Shown here in pieces: positions 14,622 to 25,448 of a DNA stretch of 25,551 bases. Made by a program: the position numbers and the translations under genes. Within the stretch, counting starts at the first letter, position 1, and every line of letters begins with the position of its first letter. The stretch is from Proteromonas lacertae (taxonomy: Eukaryota > Sar > Bigyra > Opalinata > Proteromonadidae), in the NCBI GenBank assembly GCA_002245135.1, contig NGBS01000963.1:1-25551 (forward strand), given 5' to 3'. The notes under the pieces are model-generated. The model made no database searches. It was not told the origin of the DNA and worked only from the letters and a program-made list of their open reading frames with translations.

Positions 14622-16145
14622 CGAACAATTCCTTGTCCTTATCATTGGGAATTAGAAATAGATGAAACTGAAAATCAAACATCTCCAATCAATGAAGTAT
14701 TTGAAATCACTCCAATTCAAGGTATTTTATAAATAGGTGAATGTGAAGAAATGGAATTGAGATATTCTGGAATACCACATGTATTATCAAGAGCATTGGG
14801 TAAATGTTATGTAGATGGAGGACCAGTTTATAATATCAAAATGAAAGGTGAAAGTTCTGTAGTATCTTATAGATTGGATAAACAGAATATTGATTTTGGT
14901 AGAATTCCTTATATGAAAGTAGAAGAAAGAGATTTTCATATATTTAATACAGGTTCAGTAGATTTTCCATTTAAAATCTCAAATGATAGTGTATCTCGAC
15001 CTGGTTTAGTTGGTGTTTCACCATGTAATGGATTAATTCCATCTCATGATCAACAAAGAATCTCTGTTAAAATGAGAGTAGGAATTCCAGATTCAGTAAT
15101 AGAGAAATTAGCAATAGAAATAGCTCATTATGTTCCAATAGATTTTCTACTTTATATAACAGGTATTTATGCAAATATCAAAGTGAATGATGCTGAATTA
15201 GTAATACCAGATAATTGGGAACATTACTTGGAAGAAGCTGATAGATTGATTGAATTATCCAATACAGAACATCCATTATCATTCCAGCTTTACCATCACC
15301 AATCAAACAACAACCATCTTTACCTGAAGTAGTGGAATCTTCAATAGATGAAAGTAATAATAACACTATTATAAATACTGAAGGAGAAGAAGCAAGACAA
15401 CAACAACAGCCAGAACAACCGTCAACAGAAGAAGAAAAAGAAAAACCAGTTGAAGCTGAAAAGCCAATAATTGTAGATGGAGTTCCAGTTAATTCACCAA
15501 CACATGGTTAAAAGAGCTACCACCAGAACCAAAAATTGAAGGAGAATTAGCACCACATAGTGAAGAACCAACAATAGCAAATACAAATGCAGAAGAAGAA
15601 AAATCTAAAGAAAAAGAAAAAGATGAAAACAAGAAACAGTAATCTGCAAGAGTAAATAGTCAAAAATCAGTTTCTGTCAGAAGTAAGAATTCACAACAGA
15701 ATGATAAATACGAACAAATACGAACAAATTACCTTCAGGAAAGAATACAACAGGATTACAAATCACAGTTGATAGAGAATTTGAAGCATTAAGATTATAT
15801 TATATTGATTTATTATTAGATGAAATAAACAATTAAAATCCTGCTGATTTATGTTTACCTCGAAAGAGAAAGAATTAAATGGAACATCAATAAATGGTTC
15901 AAAAAGTGAAGGAGTAGTTGATAAAACCACAAAAACACCTGAAACTGGTTTAACAAATATCAGTAATAAAACAGGCAAAACAACAAAAATGGCGAATAAG
16001 AAAATATCTAATTTACATTGAGGTTGTAGTAGATTTTGGTAATGTAGTTCGAATTGATTGCAAGACGAAGACATTTACAATAACTAACATAGGTAATTTA
16101 CCAGTGAATTTCGCAATAGAAAGAAGAACTTTAAAAGAGAGTGGA
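14622..16145 (+). pseudogene. hydin: HYDIN-like axonemal protein, internal fragment
   Basis: Internal piece of a HYDIN homologue, the giant central-pair protein of motile cilia and flagella. From 14622: PCPYHWELEIDE, FEITPIQGIL, YVDGGPVYNIKMKGE, VSYRLDKQNIDFGRIPY, FNTGSVDFPF, SRPGLVGVSPCNGLIP and IEIAHYVPIDF, the order seen in HYDIN ASH/MSP-like domains. After a Glu/Pro/Gln-rich linker (about 15330-15650, also typical), a further ASH domain begins VVDFGNVVRIDCKTKTFTIT and runs to FAIERRTLKESG. Similarity stops at 16145. As a host gene: it shows about five changes of frame and three in-frame TAA codons, one of them where HYDIN proteins commonly have L-Q/x-P-G/N-E, so Gln would fit. The parent protein is thousands of residues, so this is only a small part. 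It implies a flagellated host. Confidence 0.75.
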
Positions 16146-16150
16146 TAAAG

Positions 16151-17353
16151 GTGTTACTGGCAAAAAATGACCAACCAGAGAAGGTGGTAAAGCCGAAGGG
16201 AAAGAACAATAAAAAGACACGTGATTGTGCAGCTTTTGATAAGAATAAGTACAAGTTCTTTCATGATTTAGCTGGAACTTCAGCCAATAGAGACTATTAC
16301 ACTTGCGATGAATCTACAGGTAAACTGTATTTTAAAGGAAGAGAAGTCATTAAATTGGAAGATTCATTCGACTTCTTAGACAAGTTACATAGAGATAATG
16401 CCCATTGTAAAGAATCATCTTTAAGAGATGTAATTAATGATCCAGTTCATGGTTATTATGGTATTAATAGAAAGATGATTAGAGCTTATTTGACAACCTG
16501 CTATGATTGTATTAAACTTAAAGAGGCTAAAAGAGTACAACCAACACATCCTATTGTTGTTACAAGACCTAGAGAAAGAGTTTTGATTGATCTTGTAGAA
16601 ATGGACAATTGTAATGAAGATTTCACGAACATAAAAGAAGAAGATCTCTACCATTATATCTTAACTGTCATCGACCATTACTCTAATTTTATCATGTTAT
16701 ATGCCCAGAAACGCAAAACAGATAAAGAAACAGTGAAAAATGTACAATCTTTTATAAGAATCTTTGGTCCTCCTGAAATTATGCAGATGGATAATGGTTA
16801 AGAATTCAAAAATGCTTTAATGAAAGATATGCTTAGTAAATATGGTATTATAATCGCGCATAGCAAGCCAAGACACCCACAGTGCAATGGTAAAGTGGAG
16901 AGATATAATAGATTCATTAAAGAAAAGATAGCAGCTATGAAGGTTGATAATCCTGATGTTTATTGGACTGAAAACTTGGAAAGAATAACAGAAATAATTA
17001 ATAATCATAGATGCAGAAGAACAAATTGTAAAGGAAGATCCTTATTCTTTATGGACATGAAAGAGTTGATGATTCAGAATAAGAAGTTTAAACCAGATTA
17101 TACTAATATAGAAGGTGATAATAATGATGATAATGATGACAGTGATGGCGAAGAAGTTAAAGCAGACAGTGAATATGAAGAAGAAGAAGGTGCTAATGGC
17201 GTTAATGGCAATAATGGTGGTTCTGATCATGTTATAGATGTAGATGAAGATGGTAATGATAGCGATAATAGTGATGATGGTGGTAATAGCGGTAATGGTG
17301 AAGTAACAATAATGGAAGAAGAAGTTATAAAGATAGAATCAAAAAAGATATAA
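16151..17353 (+). mobile_element. Polinton integrase (rve/DDE) remains
   Basis: Integrase of the retrovirus/Ty3-like type used by Polintons to insert into host DNA. Seen in order: a basic N-terminus (KPKGKNNKKTRD), a His/Cys zinc-binding region ending in CYDC, the first catalytic Asp region (VLIDLVEMD), the YHYILTVIDHYSNFIMLYA core strand, the second Asp in QMDNG, and GKVERYN with the Glu, spaced as in DD35E enzymes. A very acidic, Asn/Gly/Asp-rich low-complexity tail follows (about 17110-17330). Coding-like sequence continues to about 17613. It directly abuts the HYDIN fragment at 16145 with no terminal repeat visible. Interrupted. Confidence 0.8.
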
Positions 17354-17812
17354 CACAAAATGGAAATATCATAGATCAGTTTCAAGATTATATAGACGAA
17401 AGAAACTTCAATTATAATAACAAAATGAGAGATGATTCCATTAAGAAATTAGGAAATAAACTAGTTAATCCAGAACATGGAGATGTGGTTATTACAGCTG
17501 TGAAAAGAAAGATGTGCCAAGATGAAAAGAGTCTAGCATTAGTTAAAGATGATAAAGTTAATAAAAAGCAATATTTAGTGTATATTATTAAATTATTACT
17601 ATCTAATGAATAGAAATGAAAACATGCAAATTCCATTAGTATCATCTACACCTTTAATAAAGCTTGAAGTTTCATCAGAATTATTAGAGAATATGAAGAA
17701 AACAGCAGACAAAATACTAGTATATTTGATGATAATTTATATTAAATAGATTCATCCTAATCCTAAGAAAAAGGATATTAACACCTATGAAAAAAGACTT
17801 CAGCAAATAGTA

Positions 17813-18721
17813 ATGAATCCAAAGAAGAATGCAGTGTATGATATATTTGGTATTAGAACTTCTGAAGAAGATATTAAGGATCCATTAACTAATGATCAGT
17901 TGGAATTTGTTGAAAGATTTATAAAAAGTATTGGAAAAATACAACTTGGATTAAATGAAATTCATTTCATATTGGAATTATACAATTTAAATCAACATTA
18001 TTACATATGTAAAGATAAACAAATGATAATGAATAAAGAGATGGAAGCATTCATAATTAGAGCTAAAGATAGTAACAATTATTACACTGTTATCATTCAT
18101 CATGATAATAAAACAATCGAAGTTATAGATTCATTTGGTGAAGATGATTATGCAGAAGGTATTCGTCGTATTGGTAGATATGATAGAAGTGTAGGTGAAA
18201 TGATATCTCAATATAAGATTGTCAAGACCAATGTTAATACTAACTTTCTTGAAGCAACAGAAATATTGGCTGCTGTAATGCTAATGATAAAGATGTCTGA
18301 AGATCATCCATATATAAGCGATGTTGATAATATTCTCATGATTGATCTATTCAAAACCTATATACACCTTCTGATAGAGCGTAATTCAATGACTTTAAAA
18401 TATGCATGTAAAATGGTAAATAGAAAAGATACTAGTGTTGCATCAATTACATATGATGATCACACTCATGATAGTTTGTTGTTTGTAAAGAAAATTAAAG
18501 GATATAATGATATTGGTCATGTAAGATTCTATGGACAACATCAACAACCGAAATATGAAGTAAATTGTAAAGAATTGGTGAGTCATTTAAATATTAACAA
18601 TCAACTAAAAGGCGATGAATTCCTGTTTTTATTACATTATATTTCCAACAACAATAAGAATGTTATTGATCCTGGTGTTGTATTTTTAAATGAAAAGCAA
18701 AAGGATAATAAAAAAAGATAA
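17813..18721 (+). mobile_element. Polinton gene: protease-like (Ulp1-fold?) domain
   Basis: An unbroken 302-residue frame immediately upstream of the protease motif region. Residues about 88-160 (NYYTVIIHHDNKTIEVIDSF, then SQYKIVKTNVNTNFLEATEI) parallel the order of the protease further on (SHWSLWEV, FRIYDSL, SYEIVDTKVHQTDAVTCGYY). That suggests a second, apparently non-catalytic copy of the same fold. The remainder is mixed, with KKIKGYNDIGHVRFYGQHQQ and a C-terminal DEFLFLLHYIS segment that may belong to the protease fold. In Polintons and adenoviruses such a protease matures capsid proteins. The duplicate might be a substrate-binding or regulatory domain; that is inference. Confidence 0.55.
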
Positions 18722-19164
18722 GTGAAAAAGGAATTTATTATTTTCCAGTATGTGATCCAAATCAAAGTCATTGGAGTTTATGGGAAGTAGATTATGTTCC
18801 TAATGACTATATGATGTTTAGAATATATGACAGTTTAGCAATTTATATGAACAAAGAACCAAGAAATATAGTTATAAAGAATATTAAACAACTCTTTCAT
18901 TCTTGCAATCGTGAATTAGAATCATATGAAATAGTAGATACAAAAGTTCATCAAACAGATGCTGTAACTTGTGGATATTACTGTTTATTCTTTCTTGGAG
19001 CAAGATTGAATAATCTGGAGATAACAAAGATTCAAAATATAGAAAGTTTTAATATAAAATACTTCATTGATGATTTAATTGAAGGTATAGAAAGTTTAAA
19101 TAACGAAGAAAAAGCGAAATTGTTTTACATTTACAACAAAAAAAACATTTATAGATTTAAATAA
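18722..19164 (+). mobile_element. Polinton cysteine protease (Ulp1/adenain-like, C48-type) remains
   Basis: The catalytic pattern of Ulp1/adenain proteases is readable in this region: SHWSLWEVDY (the His-Trp pair) at about 18770-18799, FRIYDSL (Asp region) and then QTDAVTCGYYCLFFLG (Gln oxyanion residue and Cys nucleophile) at about 18955-19002. The C-terminal 60 residues are helical. In the element's life cycle the enzyme would process virion proteins. It lies directly after the related frame 17813-18721 and before an AT-rich spacer. Interrupted; family identity is supported by motif order and spacing. Confidence 0.7.
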
Positions 19165-20010
19165 TTTCATTTTCTTCAAAAATTCTAAAAAGTATCTTTA
19201 TATAATTACAATGTATTTGTTAGGTACACACTTCCACATAAAACAAAAAACAATTTTGGAAAAAGATTTGAGTTAAATGTTGTTTCAAACTATTTTCTGA
19301 TTTCAATTTTGTTATATTTGTTAATAATATATTATGATTATCTCATATATGAAATATGAGAATCAAAAGTGTCTCCTAGACAAACGGCGTGAGAAGATTT
19401 AGAAATACGCCGTTTGTCTAGGAGACATTTTTCACTTCTCAATTTTCTTCTGTAACTTATGTGTATCATTTCATAATCATTGATACTATTACATAAAATA
19501 AAAAACAACACATAAATTATAATTTTGTAAATTATACAAAAGAAGCTAAGTGTTAAAAATATATTGTAATTAGCTACACACTGAAATGAATGATTTTTAT
19601 AGAAGGTATTGAAATATGAAATACATTAATATGTTGTAGCTTTGAGATTCATGTCGATTAAAGATTGTATTTCTGTTTATATTGTAGATATTAACTTTGT
19701 AACTAAAATTATAGATTTAGATGAAAAACATGTGCATATAAAACAAGTATTTATATCAAAATATTGATTTTCGTACAAATAAGGGGGTAAGAAAATTCAA
19801 GTTTTTAGTTACATTTCTTTATTTATATCAACAACAGAAGTGAGTTGTAAGATAATATTTTATATTATTCATGTACTTAATATGTATTAATAGATTATGT
19901 AAAAAAATTTGTTACATATACTAATTAAGTCATATCGTGACATGTCTATCATATACAAAAAGTTAATATAAAAGTAACAATTTTTCATTAAAAGAAGTGT
20001 AATTGTGTAT
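19165..20010. other. AT-rich spacer with hairpins
   Basis: No gene seen in about 850 bp. It holds a 7-bp hairpin CTCATAT/ATATGAG (19342-19360) and, next to it, the 21-bp perfect inverted repeat at 19370-19427. The remainder (19440-20010) is simple AT-rich sequence with short runs of A or T and one GGGGG. It is consistent with the former end of an element or a 3' intergenic region. Confidence 0.6.
19370..19427. repeat. perfect 21-bp inverted repeat (terminal-repeat-like)
   Basis: TGTCTCCTAGACAAACGGCG(T) at 19370-19390 and its exact complement at 19407-19427 are separated by 16 nt. The base before the left arm gives AGTGTCT, and Polinton ends usually begin 5'-AG. A related sequence, AGTGTCTGGTAGACAAACGG, occurs 0.6 kb away at 20026. 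Candidates are a head-to-head junction of terminal repeats, a small inverted-repeat transposon, or a transcription terminator. Confidence 0.85.
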
Positions 20011-20316
20011 TTAGTTTGTTTTGAAAGTGTCTGGTAGACAAACGGCCAACTCTGACAAACGGCGCACAACACCATCATTTTCTTGATAGAGTGCAAAATC
20101 AATCATAAAAGTACCTGGTACTTTAATAGTAGTATACCTTAATTTTTTAGGACGAACTCTTTTTGATGCTAATTGATATCTTGGAGAAGAATATGCAAAA
20201 GTCTTAGCTTCATCTTCGCTATAACCATAGTGAGTGCAAATATTGATGAAATCTTTAGAAGATAAATAGTTGTATTGTGAATATAGCTCTGGTAAAGTCT
20301 TTTTTGGAATATTCAT
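20011..20316 (-). CDS. short leftward orphan with integrase-like start of unknown type
   Basis: A 101-residue protein from ATG 20314-20316. Its N-terminal half is helical (LPELYSQYNYLSSKDFINIC); the centre is basic (ASKRVRPKKLRYTTIKV) and leads to PGTFMIDFALYQENDG, which resembles the region around the first catalytic Asp of some rve-type integrases. Its last codons fall in the repeated GACAAACGGC/AGTGTCT sequence (20026-20064), so the protein appears to end inside a repeat and may be only the beginning of a longer ancestral gene. Treated as part of the Polinton fossil; identity is weak. Confidence 0.4.
   Translation of the reverse strand: MNIPKKTLPELYSQYNYLSSKDFINICTHYGYSEDEAKTFAYSSPRYQLASKRVRPKKLRYTTIKVPGTFMIDFALYQENDGVVRRLSELAVCLPDTFKTN
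20026..20064. repeat. second and third copies of the AGACAAACGGC motif
   Basis: AGTGTCTGGTAGACAAACGG (20026-20045) matches the left arm of the 19370 inverted repeat except for CC to GG in the centre. GACAAACGGCG recurs at 20054-20064. Together with 19369-19427 this makes four copies of the motif within 0.7 kb. Confidence 0.75.
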
Positions 20317-20369
20317 AGAAAAGCAAAAATAAGAATATAGTAAGGAATTAATGATAATTATCTTTTTAA

Positions 20370-21293
20370 TTACTTTTTATGCTTATGATCCTTCTTTAAG
20401 GTTAATCCTCCTATGTTACTTCTCTTCACTACTGGAGAACTTAAGGATCTTTCTCTCTTTCTTTTAGGAGTAATAAACTTCTTTTCCTCTTTTTCCTCAA
20501 CCTTATCCTTAACTTTTTCTTTAACATAATCCTCACTTACAATCATAATATCTCCATCAATGAATAAATTAACAAAGCATGTATTATTCTTGATGGTATA
20601 TTTTAAAGCTACTACAGGAACAACAACATCCTTATCCTCCATAACAGTCCAATCCTCATATGCTGTTTTATCATTTCCTACAAGATTATGTCTATCATCA
20701 TTCTTCCAAATGAGGATCCTGTATAAATTGAGGACAACTTCAATACTATGCTCCAAATGTTTAGAGGTTTTCAAATAATCAGCTATATCATATAACCAAG
20801 AGGATTTTAACTTTATCCATTCACTAGCATCACAATCCTTTCCTGCAAACCTAGCTGCTTGAACATTAGTAAACTTCACAGAATAATATCCTTCCTGATC
20901 CTCTTTAGGTTTTTCTAATTTCATCTCAGATACATGTCCAATGAAAGTTAACCATCTATTTAAATGAGGAGGAAGGTAATCACTCACTAATCCTCTTGCA
21001 GATTCTAACTTAGGAATATTTCCCATTTCTAACATTTGTTTATCACCCATGATTTTCCTCACTAATTCAGCTTCATACTTTGGTTCAGGATTACTTTCCA
21101 TTTCATCAACATTGTTTTCCTTAAACCATCTCTCATAATCCTTAATATAAGGCTTTTCATATTCACTTTGTGATACTGGTTCAGTTTCACAATTTTCTAA
21201 ATCATTTTCATCACTAGTTATAGTAGAGTTATCCTCCTCAGCCTCCTCTTCTACATACTTTTTAGAAGTAAAGTATTTTTTACCAGAACTCAT
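20370..21293 (-). CDS. Polinton-associated orphan protein, unbroken
   Basis: A 307-residue frame from ATG 21291-21293 to TAA. The acidic N-terminus (EEEAEEDNSTITSDENDLEN) is followed by a folded-looking core (about residues 60-250) with PPHLNRWLTFIGHVSEM, SVKFTNVQAARFAGKDCDAS, EVVLNLYRILIWKNDD and a beta-rich VVPVVALKYTIKNNTCFVNL, then a Lys/Glu and Arg/Ser-rich basic tail (ITPKRKRERSLSSPVVKR) typical of DNA-binding or nuclear proteins. No family recognised. It is divergent from the polymerase gene and probably one of the element's lineage-specific genes. It remains open over its full length while the neighbouring polymerase does not. Confidence 0.55.
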   Translation of the reverse strand: MSSGKKYFTSKKYVEEEAEEDNSTITSDENDLENCETEPVSQSEYEKPYIKDYERWFKENNVDEMESNPEPKYEAELVRKIMGDKQMLEMGNIPKLESARGLVSDYLPPHLNRWLTFIGHVSEMKLEKPKEDQEGYYSVKFTNVQAARFAGKDCDASEWIKLKSSWLYDIADYLKTSKHLEHSIEVVLNLYRILIWKNDDRHNLVGNDKTAYEDWTVMEDKDVVVPVVALKYTIKNNTCFVNLFIDGDIMIVSEDYVKEKVKDKVEEKEEKKFITPKRKRERSLSSPVVKRSNIGGLTLKKDHKHKK

Positions 21294-21487
21294 GATTTTT
21301 TAGAAGTTAAGTTTTTAATAATAGTTAAAAATAGCAAGAAAATTGCAAATAAAAAAAGTAACGATTTTTAAGTAGATTTTTAATTATCCAATCAAAATTT
21401 AGTATACGTTTGTATTTGACCAATTATTTTAAAGTATATTCATTTTTTGTTTTCTTTTTAGTTTTGAATTTTCATAAGTATAAAATC
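21294..21487. promoter_or_regulatory. divergent AT-rich spacer
   Basis: A 194-bp AT-rich region between the leftward gene 20370-21293 and the rightward polymerase start at 21488. The polymerase frame is open from a TTG at 21410, but those codons give a hydrophobic, low-information peptide. The ATG at 21488, followed by the basic MNKRKNTDKQKK, is the more likely start. No clear box elements recognised. Confidence 0.4.
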
Positions 21488-24400
21488 ATGAATAAAAGGA
21501 AGAATACTGATAAGCAGAAAAAATATGCTTTAAATGCAAAAACTCATTTATTAGAAAAGATGTTAGAAAATGAGGATAGTACTTCCCAATATTTCATTAA
21601 TGCAACTAGTAAAAGAAGGAAAATAAGTGAATCCTCCTATATGAGGAATTTAAATAATAATCCTCAAGTACATATTATATATCCTGATTATGGAATGTAT
21701 TTCGGTGGAAGAGATGATGATATGGATGATAATAGAATTCATCCTCCAAGAGGAAATTTAGAGGAAAGATTAAAAAGGTATGAATTAGAAGGCCAATCCT
21801 CCGAAGGAGTAACAAGGAAGTACGTTACTAATTTAAAGGATATTCATCATCTTACTCCTGAAGATTATTATAATTTCATTGTTGATAACACAGATGTTGC
21901 TTTAAGAATAAGTGAAATAGCACATGAAATGAAAAATATTAAAGTATACTTTGTATTTTGGTATGTTTATACTTCTTCGAAAGATGAATCAGGTGAGGAA
22001 GTATCCTTATTTCATAATACAAGAAATATTTTAATAAATGAGTATGATAGTCCTGCATCAGTAGCAGTAAAGATGCGTTCCTTATTTCATTCTATTAATG
22101 AGGATGACTTTTCTCCTCCAGAATCTGGTTTAATATTCCAATATATGGATTTAATGGAAACTCATATTAATCAATACCAAATTATGGCAGGAGCAGGAGG
22201 AAATTATCATATTCCTGATATATTCAATAATAAGTATTGTTTAGATCCTTGTGAAAATAAGGATAATGATAATATGGATTGTTTTTGGAGAGCAATTAAT
22301 TCATGTTTAAAAAAGCAACATTTACCTCAAATACAACCTAGTAGCGATTTTATTACAATACCAGTAGCTCCTGTTAATAATCCTGATATAGATAAAGTAG
22401 AGCAAACTTATGATTTAAATATAAATGTATTTGCAATTGATGAAGAGGAAAAGGACAAACCTAAAATCCTTCCATTAAGATATAGTATAATTGATAAGAA
22501 TGTTGGTAATCCTGTTATTAATTTATTATTCCTTCCTAATAATAATGATACTACAGATGAAATAATTACAGGACATTATTGTGCAATTAAATCCTTAAAT
22601 CAAGTATTTAGCTTAGTTTTTGGTGTAATATTTAAGAATAAAACAAGTCCTTTGGTTTGTCCTTATTGTCCCTTTTATACTTATAATGCAAAATCATTTG
22701 CAAATCACAAAACAGTAAATTGTCAAAATCCTGATAATGTAATAAGGATATTTCCTGATAAGGATAGTGAGGAAGCTTTTATGAAATTTGAACATTCTAA
22801 CAGAGAGGATATGATTCCTGTTGTTATTTATTACGATACAGAAGCATACATTGTCCCTATTGATAATTCTCAGGAAAAGACAAAAACATTAAGATCCTTC
22901 AAAAATGAACATAAGTTAAAATCATATTGTTTATATATTGAAAGTAAAATTCCTCAAATTAAATCTACAACTATTATGAATGTGAAGATATCCGAAGATG
23001 AAAATTTAGAAAAAGAATTTATGGAGGATATCATGACAGTATAAAAAAATGTAAAACACTTATATAATATAATAAACTTATATCCTAAAGATTGGGATCA
23101 AAATGAAGAAGATTTAGCTATTCATATGAGTAAAACTGTTTGTGATTTTTGTAATAAACCTTTTACTCCTTTTGATCCAAAAGTCCTCCATCATAATCAT
23201 TTCACAGGAAAGTACATTGCTTCAATTCATTCCAAAGAGAACTTATCAATTAAAGTAAAAGGATACTAGATTCCTATAATTGGTCATAACGCTATGAGAT
23301 ATGACCAGCATTTCATCATTAGAGAACTTGCAGAAATTGCTAAACAGACTGGTTTAAATTTGGATATCCTTCCTTCTACTGATGAAAACTATAAAGCTAT
23401 ATTCTTTGATAGATTAATGTTCATTGATTCATACCAATTCCTTTCTGAAAAATTATCTAGTTTAACAGAGGATTTAAAGATAACAGCTTTAGAGTTAAAT
23501 TGTAAAAAGGAAAAGTTTAAAGTCATTTATGATAACTTTCCTGAGTTAGATGAGGAAATCATTGATAAGTATCTTCTTCAGAAAAACTTCTTTCCTTATG
23601 AATATGTTGATTATTTGGAGAAATATGATAATCAATTTAAGGATTTGAAGATTCAGGATTTCTATTCAAGTTTATCCAATTCAACAATAACAGAAGATGA
23701 ATATAAGTTTGCAATGGAAGTGAATAACATTTTGTTTGAAGGAAAAGCTTCTATAGGAGAATATTGTAATTTCTATTTAAGTATTGATGTTTATATCCTA
23801 TGTTCAGTATTTGAGGATTTTAGACAAAACATCTTTAATCACTTTCATATTGATCCTTGTTGGTATGTTTCAATTCCTAGTTTATCCTTGGATTTGTTCT
23901 TGAAAGAAAGTTCAGTTAAAATAGAGTTAATCCATGAACCTGAAATATATGATTTCATCCTTAATGGATTATATGGAGGATTATCCTATATAGGAAAGAG
24001 GAAAGAAGATGCTAATAATTTCTATATGAAGGATTATGATCCAAAGAAACCTTCAAAGTTTATTGTTTATCAGGATATGAATTCCTTATATCCTTCAGTA
24101 ATGTATTTGTGTAAACTTCCTATAAGGAATTATCATCTTTATTGTTATGAAGATCCTGGTTGTCCTAAACTTCATGAGATATTAGATTCTACTAAATTCT
24201 ATGATAAGAATGATTCCTTTGAAACTACAGGATATATGTTAGAAGTGGATATAGAGCCTATTTCCTATTATAAGGAGTATTTAAGAGAATATCCTATTCT
24301 ACCTTCAAGAAGAAAGATTAGCTATGATGAATTGTCAGATATACAAAAAGAAAAATTAGAAGTATTATACTCTCAAAAGAGGATGATCAGAAAAATCCTG

Positions 24401-25448
24401 ATGTTCATAAATATGTTTCCTCTGAAAAGTTAGTTACTGATTTATTGCCTAAGGAACATTATGTAATCCATTATCAGAATCTCAAATTTGCAGTTGATCA
24501 TGGATATAGAGTAACAAAAGTATATAAAGTACTAACATTCTTGGAAAGTAAACATATGTCTAAACATATTGATCAATTAAAGGATATGAGAGTTCATGCG
24601 AAGGAAATGCATCAAACATCTACTGCTAATATTATGAAGAAATTACTTAATTCACTTTATGGAAAAACTTTAGAAAGAGAGTTGATAAGAGGAGAAGTAT
24701 CAAATTAGTAGTGTCAGAAAATCAAGCAAGAAAAGCTATTAGAGATCCTTGGTTTGATAAGATAGATACTATTCACGGAGATTTGAGATTAGTACATTAT
24801 CATAAAAAGATGTTCAAATTAATAAACCTATTCAGATAGGTATGACAATCCTTGCTCTTTCTAAATTATTAATGCAACAGTATTGGTATGATGGGAGTAT
24901 TACATTACAATTCACCAGAAGATGTTAGACTCTTAATGACAGATACTGACAGTCTCCTCTTTTTGTAAAGACTAAAGATATTTATTGGAATTTCAATCAT
25001 CTTCAAAAAATATAGATGGAAGTAATCTGAATATGCCTCCTTTCAGTAATTACTACAAATGGGATTCATTATCATGTAAACCAGGAACATTAAATAAACT
25101 CAAGTTGAGGAACAGGACGGTAAGAAATTCTATGTCATCACTAAGTTTAGAGGATTGAAATCCAAATGTTACTATTATGAAAAGGAATGTGTTAATGATG
25201 GTACACTCAAATCCTCCAATAGATGTAAAGGATTAATAACAGCTATAGCAAGTAAGATGACTGGAGATGATTATACTGAAATGGTTGATGGATATGTTTC
25301 TAAACAGAAGTTTGATATTAATCATATTAGAAGTAGAAATCATCATATCTATACTGCTTATGAAGAAAAGATAGGACTTACATATTTTGATGATAAAAGA
25401 TACTTTGAGGATGATTATGAAACAGTTCCTTATGGATACAATAATTAG
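21488..25448 (+). mobile_element. protein-primed family B DNA polymerase (Polinton PolB) remains
   Basis: Replicative polymerase of Polintons, which starts DNA synthesis from a terminal protein. N-terminal module: MDCFWRAINSCL, VINLLFLPN, GHYCAIKSLNQVF and a zinc-finger-like CPYC with a later H-x4-C. Exonuclease: VVIYYDTEAYI (Exo I), a second N-x3-YD region near 23286-23310 and YCNFYLSIDVYIL (Exo III type) near 23762-23800. Polymerase: YQDMNSLYPSVMY (motif A) near 24067-24105, KKLLNSLYGKT (motif B) near 24640-24668, and DTDSL (motif C) near 24943-24955. Total extent is normal for the family. It is broken, with about half a dozen interruptions, but all catalytic regions are still readable, so decay is not ancient. 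Word usage (frequent CCT, TCC, AAGGAT) differs from the integrase/protease side. Confidence 0.85.

Noticed and set aside
15763-16074. Leftward hydrophobic frame
   Set aside because: Antisense to the HYDIN fragment, whose rightward ASH-domain reading is much better supported.
17110-17340. Asp/Asn/Gly-rich stretch as a separate gene
   Set aside because: Low-complexity acidic tail in the same frame as the integrase. The reverse-strand hydrophobic frames here are shadows of it.
19370-19427. Intrinsic transcription terminator
   Set aside because: The T run after the stem is short and interrupted and the context is eukaryotic. The related copies at 20026 and 20054 point to a mobile-element repeat instead.
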